DNA of 64,000 nt. Source: Stutzerimonas stutzeri (lineage in GTDB: Bacteria > Pseudomonadota > Gammaproteobacteria > Pseudomonadales > Pseudomonadaceae). The DNA is taken from the NCBI GenBank assembly GCA_002339675.1, contig DDKB01000017.1, positions 1,025,289 to 1,089,288 of the forward strand, written 5' to 3'. Shown here in pieces: positions 1 to 7,283 of this stretch (positions are counted from its first letter, which is position 1; the number at the start of each line of letters is the position of its first letter). The notes beneath the pieces were generated by a model. The model was not told where the DNA came from and did no database searches. It saw only the letters and a program-made list of their open reading frames with translations. The translations under genes and the position numbers were made by a program.

Positions 1-505
1 GTTCGGCGCGGCGCCGCCGGACCTGACGCTGGTGGCTCGGGTTCGTGGTACCGACTGGTTGTACAGCTACCTGCGCAGCTTCTACGAAGATCCGACCCGT
101 CCGTACGGCGTGAACAACACTGTCTTCCCGAACGTTGGCATGCCGCACGTCTTGGCGTCCCTTCAGGGCCGTCAGGTACTGCCGAGCAAGCTGCCAGAGG
201 GCGAGTCGGTGCCCTGCAAGCAGGTGCAGGTCGTTGAGGACGGCAAGAAGCAGTTCGATCCGTTGACCGGTACGCCGATTACCCACGAAGACTGCCATGC
301 CATGACGGTCGTACCGGGTACCGGTGCACTGAGCGAAGCCGAGTACGACGAGAAGATCAAGAACCTGGTGACCTTCCTTGCCTACTCGGCAAATCCGGTC
401 AAGCTTGAGAGCCAGCGCATCGGCACCTACGTGCTGCTGTTCCTCGCGTTCTTCTTCGTCTTTGCCTATTTGCTGAAGCGGGAATACTGGAAAGACGTCC
501 ACTAA
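1..505 (+). CDS. petC: Cytochrome c1 of the bc1 complex, C-terminal part
   Basis: This is the 3' end of a gene that begins before the window; the reading frame is open from base 2. The visible 168 residues include the TDWLYSYLRSFY segment and the FPNVGMPH segment typical of cytochrome c1, where the Met is the expected heme axial ligand. A single membrane anchor (YVLLFLAFFFVFAYLL) near the C-terminus is followed by a short basic tail. Cytochrome c1 carries electrons from the Rieske protein to soluble cytochrome c at the periplasmic face of the inner membrane. The heme-attachment CxxCH lies outside the window. A hairpin terminator follows directly. Confidence 0.93.
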   Translation, partial: FGAAPPDLTLVARVRGTDWLYSYLRSFYEDPTRPYGVNNTVFPNVGMPHVLASLQGRQVLPSKLPEGESVPCKQVQVVEDGKKQFDPLTGTPITHEDCHAMTVVPGTGALSEAEYDEKIKNLVTFLAYSANPVKLESQRIGTYVLLFLAFFFVFAYLLKREYWKDVH

Positions 506-529
506 CCCGTCCTTCACCTGCGGTACCCT

Positions 530-559
530 GCGCGCGCCCTCCGGGGCGCGTGCTTTTTT
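530..559 (+). terminator. Intrinsic terminator after petC
   Basis: A GC-rich stem (CGCGCCC at 533-539 pairing with GGGCGCG at 544-550, loop TCCG) is followed by six T residues at 554-559. It sits between the petC stop and sspA, so it should end the cytochrome bc1 operon transcript. Confidence 0.85.
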
Positions 560-589
560 CTGCCCCATAATTCCAATGAGGAGGGACCC

Positions 590-1207
590 ATGGCCGCTGC
601 CAATCGGTTGGCCTGCTATTCCGATCCCGCCGACCATTATTCGCATCGCGTTCGACTGGTTCTTGCGGAGAAAGGGGTCAGTGTCGAAATTATCGATGTC
701 GACCCTGCACGTTGTCCGGTCCGGCTCACCGAGGTGAATCCCTACGCCAGCGTACCGACGCTGGTGGACCGTGACCTGGCGCTCTACGAGCCGAACGTAA
801 TCGCCGAGTATCTGGAGGAGCGCTACCCGCATCCGCCGCTGTTGCCGGTCTATCCGGTTGCCAGAGCGAACACGCGGCTGCTCGTCCACCGGGTGCAGCG
901 TGACTGGTGCGCGCTGGTGGACCGGATACTCGACCGGCGTACCGCGGAACCGGCACGGCTCCAGGCGCGCAAGGAGTTGCGCGAGAGCCTGTCCGGGGTC
1001 TCGCCGGTTTTCGCTGAAAAGCCCTTCTTCATGAGCGATGAGATTGGTCTGGTGGACTGCTGCCTGTTGCCAATCCTTTGGCGTTTACCCACACTCGGAA
1101 TCGAGTTGCCACGAGCGGCAAAGCCGCTGCTCGACTACATGGAAACCAACTTTGCTCGCGAGGCCTTTCAGGTCAGTCTATCCGCCGTTGAGCGCGGCAT
1201 GCGCTAA
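590..1207 (+). CDS. sspA: Stringent starvation protein A
   Basis: The 205-residue product has a glutathione S-transferase fold: an N-terminal thioredoxin-like part (about residues 8-85, with NPYASVPTL as the usual cis-Pro loop) and a C-terminal helical part. SspA is an RNA polymerase-associated protein that activates stress and virulence genes during starvation; GST-family catalytic activity is not expected. The start has a strong GAGGAGGG ribosome site. It lies 12 bases before sspB, the usual partner. This pairing and the match to SspA, rather than a generic GST, make the call firm. Confidence 0.93.
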   Translation: MAAANRLACYSDPADHYSHRVRLVLAEKGVSVEIIDVDPARCPVRLTEVNPYASVPTLVDRDLALYEPNVIAEYLEERYPHPPLLPVYPVARANTRLLVHRVQRDWCALVDRILDRRTAEPARLQARKELRESLSGVSPVFAEKPFFMSDEIGLVDCCLLPILWRLPTLGIELPRAAKPLLDYMETNFAREAFQVSLSAVERGMR

Positions 1208-1219
1208 AAGAGGCTGCAT

Positions 1220-1633
1220 ATGACGTCTAGTCGCCCCTATCTGGTCCGCGCGTTGTACGAGTGGATCGTAGACAACGACTGCACACCGCACCTGCTGGTC
1301 AACACCGACCATCCGGGTGTTCAGGTGCCTCCAGGTTTCGCCAGTGATGGCCAGATCGTGTTGAACGTTGCACCTGGCGCCGTGCGCCAGCTTGAGATGG
1401 ATAACCAGGCGATCCGCTTCGAGGGTCGCTTCGGTGGGGTGCCGCACAGCCTGCACGTACCCTCCGCTGCGGTCATGGCAATCTATGCGCGAGAAAATGG
1501 CCAGGGAATGGTATTCGAGGTTGAACCCGGCCCGCCGGACGATACGCCGCCCTCGGACGACACCCCTGACGACACGACGGCTTCGGCGCGTCCGGCTGCG
1601 CCCGGGCGGCCCAGCCTGAAGGTCGTGAAGTAG
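1220..1633 (+). CDS. sspB: ClpXP protease specificity-enhancing factor SspB
   Basis: This 137-residue protein has the SspB layout: a folded N-terminal domain (about residues 1-105, with the TSSRPYLVRALYEWI start typical of the family), then a flexible acidic linker rich in Asp, Thr and Pro, then a basic C-terminal tail ending GRPSLKVVK. In E. coli SspB the N domain grips the ssrA tag and the tail docks on ClpX, and both parts are visible here. It forms a two-gene operon with sspA and is closed by a bidirectional hairpin. Confidence 0.94.
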   Translation: MTSSRPYLVRALYEWIVDNDCTPHLLVNTDHPGVQVPPGFASDGQIVLNVAPGAVRQLEMDNQAIRFEGRFGGVPHSLHVPSAAVMAIYARENGQGMVFEVEPGPPDDTPPSDDTPDDTTASARPAAPGRPSLKVVK

Positions 1634-1667
1634 GGAGCGCTCTTGCCGCCTTCCTGATGGTGGTTAG

Positions 1668-1696
1668 AAAAAGGCCGGCCTAGTGGCCGGCCTTTT
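1668..1696. terminator. Bidirectional terminator between sspB and dolP
   Basis: A perfect inverted repeat, AAAAGGCCGGCC at 1669-1680 and GGCCGGCCTTTT at 1685-1696, has A and T runs on the two outer flanks. It can therefore terminate transcripts from both directions, matching the convergent genes on either side. Confidence 0.9.
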
Positions 1697-1713
1697 CGTC
1701 AGCTGTCCAGTCG

Positions 1714-2292
1714 TCAGTCGATGTATTCGAACAGCTTGACGATGCGCTGGACGCCAGACACGCCCTGCACGACAGCTGTGGCGCGCGCGCCTTCCTGGCG
1801 TGTGACAAGGCCCAAGAGATAGACGATACCGTTTTCAGTGATCACCTTGATACGTGAGCCGGGGACGCTTGCGTCCGCAAGCATCTGCGCCTTGATCTTG
1901 GTCGTGAGCCAGGAATCGTTGCTGCGCGCCAGCGCGGAGGAGGGTTTCAGTACCTGCAGTTCGTTGTGCACGCGCTTGACGCGCTGCACCGAGCTGGCCG
2001 CCTGTTCGGCCTGCTGCTTGAGCTCTTCGCGGGGCGTTTGGCCGGCAAGCAACACCACGCCGTTGTAGCTTGCCACGACGATATGCGAGGCCTGGTCGAG
2101 GTCGGGATTGGCCTTGGCGATGTTGACGGCAGCCTTGGTCTCGATCAGGGAATCGTCGATGGTGCTGCCGATTGTGCGGGTGCCACGGTTGTCGTCGATG
2201 GGAGCGTCACGGGTAGCGGTGAGCACCGAACTGCAACCGGTGACGGCCAGGCACAGGGTCAGCGAGAGGGCTTGCAGGCGCACGGTGTTCAT
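1714..2292 (-). CDS. dolP: BON-domain outer-membrane lipoprotein (DolP/YraP type)
   Basis: The start is the ATG at 2292, which overlaps the upstream SIS-domain gene by four bases (ATGA), so translation is probably coupled. The 192-residue product begins with a lipoprotein signal (LCLAVTGC lipobox, Cys about residue 20) and carries two BON domains (about residues 45-115 and 120-190). DolP is an outer-membrane lipoprotein that binds anionic phospholipid and supports envelope integrity and BAM function in E. coli. Gene order lpoA-yraN-diaA-dolP matches E. coli. The frame stays open further upstream, but that part is a shadow of the neighbouring gene. Confidence 0.9.
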   Translation of the reverse strand: MNTVRLQALSLTLCLAVTGCSSVLTATRDAPIDDNRGTRTIGSTIDDSLIETKAAVNIAKANPDLDQASHIVVASYNGVVLLAGQTPREELKQQAEQAASSVQRVKRVHNELQVLKPSSALARSNDSWLTTKIKAQMLADASVPGSRIKVITENGIVYLLGLVTRQEGARATAVVQGVSGVQRIVKLFEYID

Positions 2293-2882
2293 TCTTCGCT
2301 CCCGAACAGTTGATTGTCGATTAGGTCGCACAGGCAGTGGATTGTCAGCAGGTGAACTTCCTGAATCCGTGCGGTGACCTTTGCCGGAACGCGGATTTCG
2401 ACGTCTTCGGGCAGCAGCAAGGAGGCCATGCCGCCGCCGTCCCGGCCGGTGAGGGCGACTACCACCATTTCCCGGTCGTGCGCGGCCTGGATAGCCTGGA
2501 TCACATTCGCCGAGTTGCCGCTGGTCGAGATCGCCAGGAGCACATCGCCGGGCTGGCCGAGGGCGCGGATCTGTTTGGAAAACACTTCGTTGTAGCTGTA
2601 GTCGTTGGCGATAGAGGTCAGCGTCGAGCTGTCGGTGGTCAGCGCTATGGCAGGCAGGCTGGGGCGTTCGCGCTCGAAGCGGTTGAGCAGCTCGGAGGAG
2701 AAGTGCTGGGCATCGCCGGCCGAACCGCCGTTGCCGCAGGTGAGAATCTTGCCTTCGCTCAGGAGCGTGTTGACCATGACCTGGCCGGCTTGCTCGATGC
2801 TCGGGGCTAGCACATCCATGGCGTGCTGCTTGGTGTCGATACTGGCCTGGAAAAGCTGGCGTATACGGGTTTGCATGTCCAT
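2289..2882 (-). CDS. gmhA: SIS-domain protein: phosphoheptose isomerase GmhA / DiaA homologue
   Basis: The 197-residue SIS-domain protein has the sugar-phosphate loop GNGGSAGDAQHF (about residues 50-61) and STSGNSANVI. GmhA converts sedoheptulose 7-phosphate to D-glycero-D-manno-heptose 7-phosphate for the LPS core, while DiaA binds DnaA and stimulates initiation of replication. Both readings have support. The His and Glu of HFSSEL and the Gln and His of RIQEVHL, which are GmhA catalytic or metal positions, are kept. The overall sequence (ending CLCDLIDNQLF) and the gene order lpoA-yraN-x-dolP are those of DiaA. Pseudomonas genomes usually label this gene gmhA. Confidence 0.85.
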   Translation of the reverse strand: MDMQTRIRQLFQASIDTKQHAMDVLAPSIEQAGQVMVNTLLSEGKILTCGNGGSAGDAQHFSSELLNRFERERPSLPAIALTTDSSTLTSIANDYSYNEVFSKQIRALGQPGDVLLAISTSGNSANVIQAIQAAHDREMVVVALTGRDGGGMASLLLPEDVEIRVPAKVTARIQEVHLLTIHCLCDLIDNQLFGSEE

Positions 2883-2990
2883 GAGTATGGCCTTCAGGGT
2901 GACGGGCTGGGCCGCTGGGCCCGTGCCGCTGGGAACGGTGAAGCGATGCTGTGGCGATGCGGTGCAGGCGTGGTGCCTGAGGCATGTCGG

Positions 2991-3359
2991 TCAGCTGTCA
3001 AAGGCATTGCGGATCCAGTGGGGTTGTGCGGCCGTTTCTGCGTTGCCGATAGCGACCACGTCGAACCGGCAAGGATGCCGAGCCCAGCGTGCCTCCTTCT
3101 GCAAAAACAGCTGGGCGGCGCTGATCAGCTTCTGCTGTTTGCGCCGGTCCACGCTCTCGAGCGCGCCGCCCCACGCGGTATGACGCCTGTAGCGAACCTC
3201 GACGAATACTACTGTATCGCCATCGAGCATGACCAGATCAAGCTCGCCGCTGCGGCAGGACCAGTTGCGGCACAGCAGGCGCAGCCCGTGCTGCTGCAGA
3301 TGCTGCAAGGCAAGCGTTTCGGCCAGCTGCCCGCTAACCTGTCGACTGGTTGCGGTCAA
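2991..3359 (-). CDS. yraN: UPF0102 (YraN) endonuclease-like protein
   Basis: The product belongs to the YraN family of about 120 residues with a Holliday-junction-resolvase-like nuclease fold; the GELDLVMLDGDTVVFVEVRYR stretch carries the E...D...E-x-K/R-type nuclease motif. I place the start at TTG 3359, which overlaps the lpoA stop (TTGA) and gives 122 residues, the normal family length. The frame is open to 3578, but the extra N-terminal residues look like out-of-frame lpoA. The molecular function of YraN is not firmly known. It is the second gene of the lpoA operon. Confidence 0.85.
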   Translation of the reverse strand: MTATSRQVSGQLAETLALQHLQQHGLRLLCRNWSCRSGELDLVMLDGDTVVFVEVRYRRHTAWGGALESVDRRKQQKLISAAQLFLQKEARWARHPCRFDVVAIGNAETAAQPHWIRNAFDS

Positions 3360-5122
3360 TCGGCGGCACCCGGGAGGCGCTGGACCGCACCGTCGTGGAA
3401 CGCCGCCCACGGCAGGCTGCGTTCGATGCGCTGACCTGGTGTCAGGCTCAGCGTGCCGGTCATGCCGTCGAGACGGGTCTCGGGCAACGCCTGCAGCTGG
3501 CTCAGACGCGGCGCCAGGAGAAAGGCATCGGCGCCCATGGCATAGAGGCGTCCGAGACTGCCGCGGGCCTGGGGCCATTGGCGCTCTACCTGCTGGCGAA
3601 GGGGCAGTTGCGCATCGAGCAGCCAGGGCGTCTCGGTGAAACGAATGCCTTCCAAGTCGAGGTACTGGGTCCGGTTGTCCGTTGCCGCATGCACATGGGA
3701 GGTGGCATACACCGGCAGGTCGCCGGCGTACTGGAAGATCAGGGTGGGCCGAACCTGCTGTGCCTGCTGCGGTGTCGCGGCGAGGAACAGAAAGTCGGCA
3801 TCCTGTCGGCGAGTGGGCTGGGCATCGCTACCGCTGCTGCGTATCTGCAGCAGCTCGGCAATCTGGTTGGCAAGCTCGATGGGTTCGGCCAGCGCTTCTG
3901 CGGCTACCACGGTGCCGCCCTGCTGCTGCCATTGTTGGCGGAAGGCCTGGAACACCCGGTTTCCCCATTCGCCGCGTGGAGTAAGGGCAATGGCTCGGCG
4001 ATGCCCGTCGGCCCATGCGCGGCGTGCGACCTCACGCGCTTCGTCTTCGGCGGCCAGGCCGAACTGGAACAGCTGGGGTGGCGCCTTCTGGCTTGCATCG
4101 CTGTAGTTGAGGGCAAGGGTGGTGATCGGCAGCTGGTCGCGTTCGGCCAGCTCGCGGACCTTGTCCTTGTCCAGTGGCCCTATGACCAGCTCGACCCCGG
4201 ATGCCTCGGCCTGCCGGTAGAAGTCGTCCAGTGAGCTCACCCGGGTGCTGTCGAACAGCTCGATCGTCAACTGCTGGTGCGCGGCCAAGTGCGCGGCGAG
4301 GAAGCCGTCGCGCAGCGCGCGAGCGACGCTGGTCAGGGGGCCTTCCATTGGCAGCAGCAGGGCGACATGCGACAGGGGCTTGTCAGCCAATTCGCGAAGT
4401 TTGACAAGGGGAGCGGGCAGGCGCTTCGCGGCGGGGTGGTTGGGGTTTTGCTGCATCCAGGCATCAATGGCGCGCTGTTGCTGGCCAATCGTGCCGGCCT
4501 GCTTGATTGCGCTGGCCAGTGACAGCCAGCCAGCCAGGTCGCTGTCCGGGGTGATTGTGGTCTGCAGCTGCTCTGCAGGGAGGCCGGAAATGAGCGACCA
4601 GATGGCCTCACGGTTCTGCTCGGAGGCTTCGCCGCTCAGCAGGGGGGCGATGAAGGTGCGTTCCCGGGCGGCATCGAGCGGTTGCTGGTTTGCCTCGAAG
4701 GCGCGCGCGCGGACCAGTTGCGTGCGCAGTTGCTGGTCGACGGGCAGTTCTGCAAGCCGTTCGAATGCCGGATGTTGCAGTGCCTGCAGCGCACGCTGCG
4801 GCTCGCCGCGCGCCAGCTCCAGCTCGGCCTCCAGCGTTTTGGCGAACATCTGCTGGGCGGGTTTCAGTTGGTCGATTGCAACCTGCGCAAGGATCGCCCG
4901 TGCCTGGTCCGGATGGCTCTGCTGCAGGCTCTGGTCGGCTGCTGCCAGGCGCAGCAGGGCCGCCTCGGCCGGTTCGCTGGCGTCGGCTTTCTTCAGCAAT
5001 TGTTGAGTGGAAGCCTGTGGGGTGCGGGGCAGTTCGCCCAGCGTGGACGACGGTGAACTGGCGCAGGCTGACAGCGCGGCGACAATGCAGAAGAAGAACA
5101 GCGGGCGTAAGCGGGCCATCAT
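3356..5122 (-). CDS. lpoA: Outer-membrane lipoprotein activator of penicillin-binding protein 1A (LpoA/LppC)
   Basis: The protein of about 588 residues begins with a lipoprotein signal (LFFFCIVAALSAC, lipobox Cys near residue 20). It has an N-terminal helical TPR-like half and a C-terminal half resembling periplasmic binding proteins (from about HVALLLPMEGPL). LpoA reaches through the periplasm from the outer membrane to activate PBP1A. The start at 5122 has an AGGA site about ten bases upstream. The ATG at 5143 has no ribosome site and would put seven polar residues before the signal. It is the first gene of a four-gene operon ending with dolP. Confidence 0.9.
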   Translation of the reverse strand: MMARLRPLFFFCIVAALSACASSPSSTLGELPRTPQASTQQLLKKADASEPAEAALLRLAAADQSLQQSHPDQARAILAQVAIDQLKPAQQMFAKTLEAELELARGEPQRALQALQHPAFERLAELPVDQQLRTQLVRARAFEANQQPLDAARERTFIAPLLSGEASEQNREAIWSLISGLPAEQLQTTITPDSDLAGWLSLASAIKQAGTIGQQQRAIDAWMQQNPNHPAAKRLPAPLVKLRELADKPLSHVALLLPMEGPLTSVARALRDGFLAAHLAAHQQLTIELFDSTRVSSLDDFYRQAEASGVELVIGPLDKDKVRELAERDQLPITTLALNYSDASQKAPPQLFQFGLAAEDEAREVARRAWADGHRRAIALTPRGEWGNRVFQAFRQQWQQQGGTVVAAEALAEPIELANQIAELLQIRSSGSDAQPTRRQDADFLFLAATPQQAQQVRPTLIFQYAGDLPVYATSHVHAATDNRTQYLDLEGIRFTETPWLLDAQLPLRQQVERQWPQARGSLGRLYAMGADAFLLAPRLSQLQALPETRLDGMTGTLSLTPGQRIERSLPWAAFHDGAVQRLPGAAD

Positions 5123-5185
5123 AGGGGAGCGTTCCTGGGGCATGGCGGTAGTGGCGCGATTGTACCCAAGCGCCGGAGGGGCCGC

Positions 5186-5214
5186 GATGTCGCGGACCCG
5201 AAACGGGCTACAAT
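5186..5214 (+). promoter_or_regulatory. Candidate promoter of rsmI
   Basis: A -10-like TACAAT lies at 5209-5214, followed by a GC-rich discriminator. The -35 region is weak (GATGTC at 5186). Transcription from here would begin near 5221 and supports the GTG start of rsmI at 5243, because the ATG at 5213 overlaps the -10 itself. Confidence 0.5.
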
Positions 5215-5242
5215 GCGCGTTTTCGTGTTCGAGGTATGCCCT

Positions 5243-6115
5243 GTGACTGCGCCAGTAGCTCCGAATTCAACCGCGGGCGCCCTCTACGTCGTCGCCACGC
5301 CCATCGGCAATCTGGAGGACATCAGTGCACGTGCCCTGCGCGTGTTGACCGAGGTGGCGCTGATCGCCGCGGAGGATACCCGGCACTCGGCGCGCCTGTT
5401 GCAGCATTTCGGCATCGCTACGCCGCTGGCAGCCTGCCATGAACACAACGAGCGTGAAGACGGCGGTCGATTCATCCGGCGACTGCTGGCCGGCGATGAC
5501 GTCGCGCTGATTTCCGATGCCGGTACGCCGTTGATATCCGATCCCGGGTATCACCTTGTCCGGCAGGCGCGTGCCGCCGGTATCCGGGTCGTGCCGCTGC
5601 CCGGCGCCTGCGCATTGATAGCCGCGTTGTCGGCGGCCGGACTGCCTTCCGATCGCTTCGTCTTCGAAGGTTTCCTGCCTGCTAAGCAGGCAGCCCGGCG
5701 CTCGCGACTGCAGGATCTGCGAGAGGAGCCGCGCACCCTGATCTTCTATGAGGCTCCGCATCGCATCCTCGATTCACTGGTTGACCTCGAGGCGGTGTTC
5801 GGGGCGGATCGCCCTGCGGTACTCGGTCGCGAACTGACCAAGACCTTCGAGACATTGAAGGATGCGCCGTTGGCCGAGCTGCGTGCCTGGGTCGAGGCAG
5901 ACAGCAATCAGCAGCGTGGCGAGTGCGTATTGGTGATCGGCGGCTGGCGCGTGCCTGAGGGCGACGATGCAGTGGATGGGGGGGCTCGGCGGGTCCTCCA
6001 GCTATTGCTGGCCGAATTGCCCGTGAAACGGGCCGCTGCGCTTGCCGCCGAGATAACCGGGGTGAGGAAGAATGTGCTTTACCAGCTTGCGCTTCAGGAC
6101 CGGGCGGGCGACTGA
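5243..6115 (+). CDS. rsmI: 16S rRNA (cytidine1402-2'-O)-methyltransferase
   Basis: The 290-residue protein has the tetrapyrrole-methylase-fold motifs of RsmI: LYVVATPIGNLEDIS near the N-terminus, AAEDTRHSARLL, SDAGTPLISDPG and FYEAPHRI. RsmI 2'-O-methylates C1402 in the decoding centre using S-adenosylmethionine. I chose the GTG at 5243 because GAGG sits eight bases upstream and because the earlier ATG at 5213 lies inside the predicted -10 box. It is divergent from lpoA, as is common in gammaproteobacteria. The rnpB gene follows after 65 bases. Confidence 0.93.
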   Translation: MTAPVAPNSTAGALYVVATPIGNLEDISARALRVLTEVALIAAEDTRHSARLLQHFGIATPLAACHEHNEREDGGRFIRRLLAGDDVALISDAGTPLISDPGYHLVRQARAAGIRVVPLPGACALIAALSAAGLPSDRFVFEGFLPAKQAARRSRLQDLREEPRTLIFYEAPHRILDSLVDLEAVFGADRPAVLGRELTKTFETLKDAPLAELRAWVEADSNQQRGECVLVIGGWRVPEGDDAVDGGARRVLQLLLAELPVKRAAALAAEITGVRKNVLYQLALQDRAGD

Positions 6116-6142
6116 CGGCCAGCAGACGGGGCGGGCATTTGC

Positions 6143-6171
6143 TTGCAGGTACCGGCGCGACCACGTACTCT
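6143..6171 (+). promoter_or_regulatory. Promoter of rnpB
   Basis: TTGCAG at 6143-6148 and TACTCT at 6166-6171 are separated by 17 bases. The expected start falls about ten bases later, at the 5' end of the RNase P RNA. Confidence 0.6.
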
Positions 6172-6180
6172 GGCCGCCGG

Positions 6181-6537
6181 AGAGTCGATCGGACAGTCGC
6201 TGTCTCTTTTTGTTCCGCAAGAAGGGAGGGAGGAAAGTCCGGGCTCCATAGGGCGAAGTGCCAGGTAACGCCTGGGAGGCGTGAGCCTACGGAAAGTGCC
6301 ACAGAAAATAACCGCCTAAGCGCTTCGGCGCCGGTAAGGGTGAAAAGGTGCGGTAAGAGCGCACCGCACGGCTGGCAACAGTCCGTGGCTAGGTAAACCC
6401 CACTTGGAGCAAGACCAAATAGGGATCCATTGGCGTGGCCCGCGCTGGATCCGGGTAGGTTGCTAGAGGCAGTCAGTGATGGCTGTCGTAGAGGAATGAC
6501 TGTCCTCGACAGAACCCGGCTTACAGATCGACTCTCC
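6181..6537 (+). ncRNA. rnpB: RNase P RNA (class A)
   Basis: The stretch carries the conserved RNase P landmarks in order: GAGGAAAGTCCGGGCTCC near 6230, the AGGGTGAAAAGGTGCGGTAAGAG region near 6340, AAACCCCACTTGGAGCAAGA near 6396, and AGACAGAACCCGGCTTA-like sequence near the 3' end. The 5' end (AGAGTCGATCGG) pairs with the 3' end (GATCGACTCT) to close helix P1, which sets the boundaries. The RNA is the catalytic subunit that removes 5' leaders from pre-tRNAs. Its place just before mraZ is usual in Pseudomonas. From the 3' end to about 6720 I see no further gene. Confidence 0.95.
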
Positions 6538-6723
6538 GACCTCTGCGCAACACCCCTCTGTTAGTCCAAAATATTCTTGCTCTTGATAAAGCACTTTAAC
6601 TTCGCGCTGCAGGTTATTGCTGCTTCTCCTTGTGTTGTTCCGGCGCTAGTCCTGGATCGCCGCCTGCCGTCGAAAACTTCTCTAAATTCCCGTCCTGTAA
6701 GGGTTTTTCCCGCCCGGCTCACC

Positions 6724-6753
6724 TTGACGGTGGGGCGGCTGCATTTCTATAGT
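6724..6753 (+). promoter_or_regulatory. Sigma70 promoter of the mra/division cluster
   Basis: TTGACG at 6724-6729 and TATAGT at 6748-6753 are 18 bases apart, a good sigma70 promoter. Transcription should start near 6760, immediately before the MraZ operator repeats. It is the only strong promoter seen ahead of the whole cluster. Confidence 0.75.
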
Positions 6754-6760
6754 GCGCACA

Positions 6761-6796
6761 AGTGGTAGAAAGTGGAATGAAGTGGGTTTTTATGGG
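6761..6796 (+). promoter_or_regulatory. MraZ operator: direct repeats with 10-bp period
   Basis: Three AGTGG(T/A/G) boxes begin at 6761, 6771 and 6781, and a fourth, weaker box (TATGGG) begins at 6791. MraZ is known to bind several TGGG-type direct repeats spaced one helical turn apart in front of its own gene and to repress the cluster. The boxes lie just downstream of the predicted transcription start, a good position for repression. Confidence 0.75.
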
Positions 6797-6827
6797 TATG
6801 AAACGTTAATTCAGGGGAAGCGCAGCC

Positions 6828-7283
6828 GTGTTTCGCGGAGCAAACGCCATCAGTCTCGATGCCAAAGGTCGGCTAGCCATGCCGAGCCGGTATCGTGACG
6901 AGCTCGTTTCGCGCTGCGAAGGCCAGTTGATCATCACGATCGATGCGGTGGATCGCTGCCTCTGTCTGTATCCGTTGCCCGAATGGGAGCAGATCGAAGC
7001 CAAGCTTCGTGAGTTGCCCTCGCTGCGAGAAGAAAGTCGTCGCTTGCAGCGCCTGCTGATCGGTAATGCCGTGGACCTGGAAATGGACGGCAGCGGCCGT
7101 GTCCTGGTGCCTCCGCGTTTGCGTGAGCACGCAGGCTTGGACAAGCGGGCCATGCTGGTCGGTCAGTTGAACAAATTCAGCCTGTGGAACGAGGACGACT
7201 GGAACGCGCAAGCAGACGCGGACCTGGCGGCCATCAAACAACCCGGTGCCTTGCCCGAAGAATTGCGTGACTTAATCCTGTGA
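6828..7283 (+). CDS. mraZ: Transcriptional regulator MraZ
   Basis: The 151-residue protein has the two SpoVT/AbrB-like swapped-hairpin domains of MraZ, beginning FRGANAISLDAKGRLAMPSRYR, with the second repeat around LEMDGSGRVLVPPRLRE. MraZ forms a ring-shaped oligomer, binds the repeats in front of its gene and represses the division and wall cluster. The start is GTG at 6828 with an AGGGGAAG ribosome site. It overlaps rsmH by four bases (GTGA). Confidence 0.95.
   Translation: MFRGANAISLDAKGRLAMPSRYRDELVSRCEGQLIITIDAVDRCLCLYPLPEWEQIEAKLRELPSLREESRRLQRLLIGNAVDLEMDGSGRVLVPPRLREHAGLDKRAMLVGQLNKFSLWNEDDWNAQADADLAAIKQPGALPEELRDLIL

Noticed and set aside
1714..2985. One 423-residue minus-strand protein
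   Set aside because: Only the last 192 residues are real (DolP); the rest is the GmhA/DiaA gene read in another frame.
6139..6768. Short plus-strand frames in and after rnpB
   Set aside because: The first overlaps the RNase P RNA and the second covers the mra promoter and operator; neither resembles a protein.
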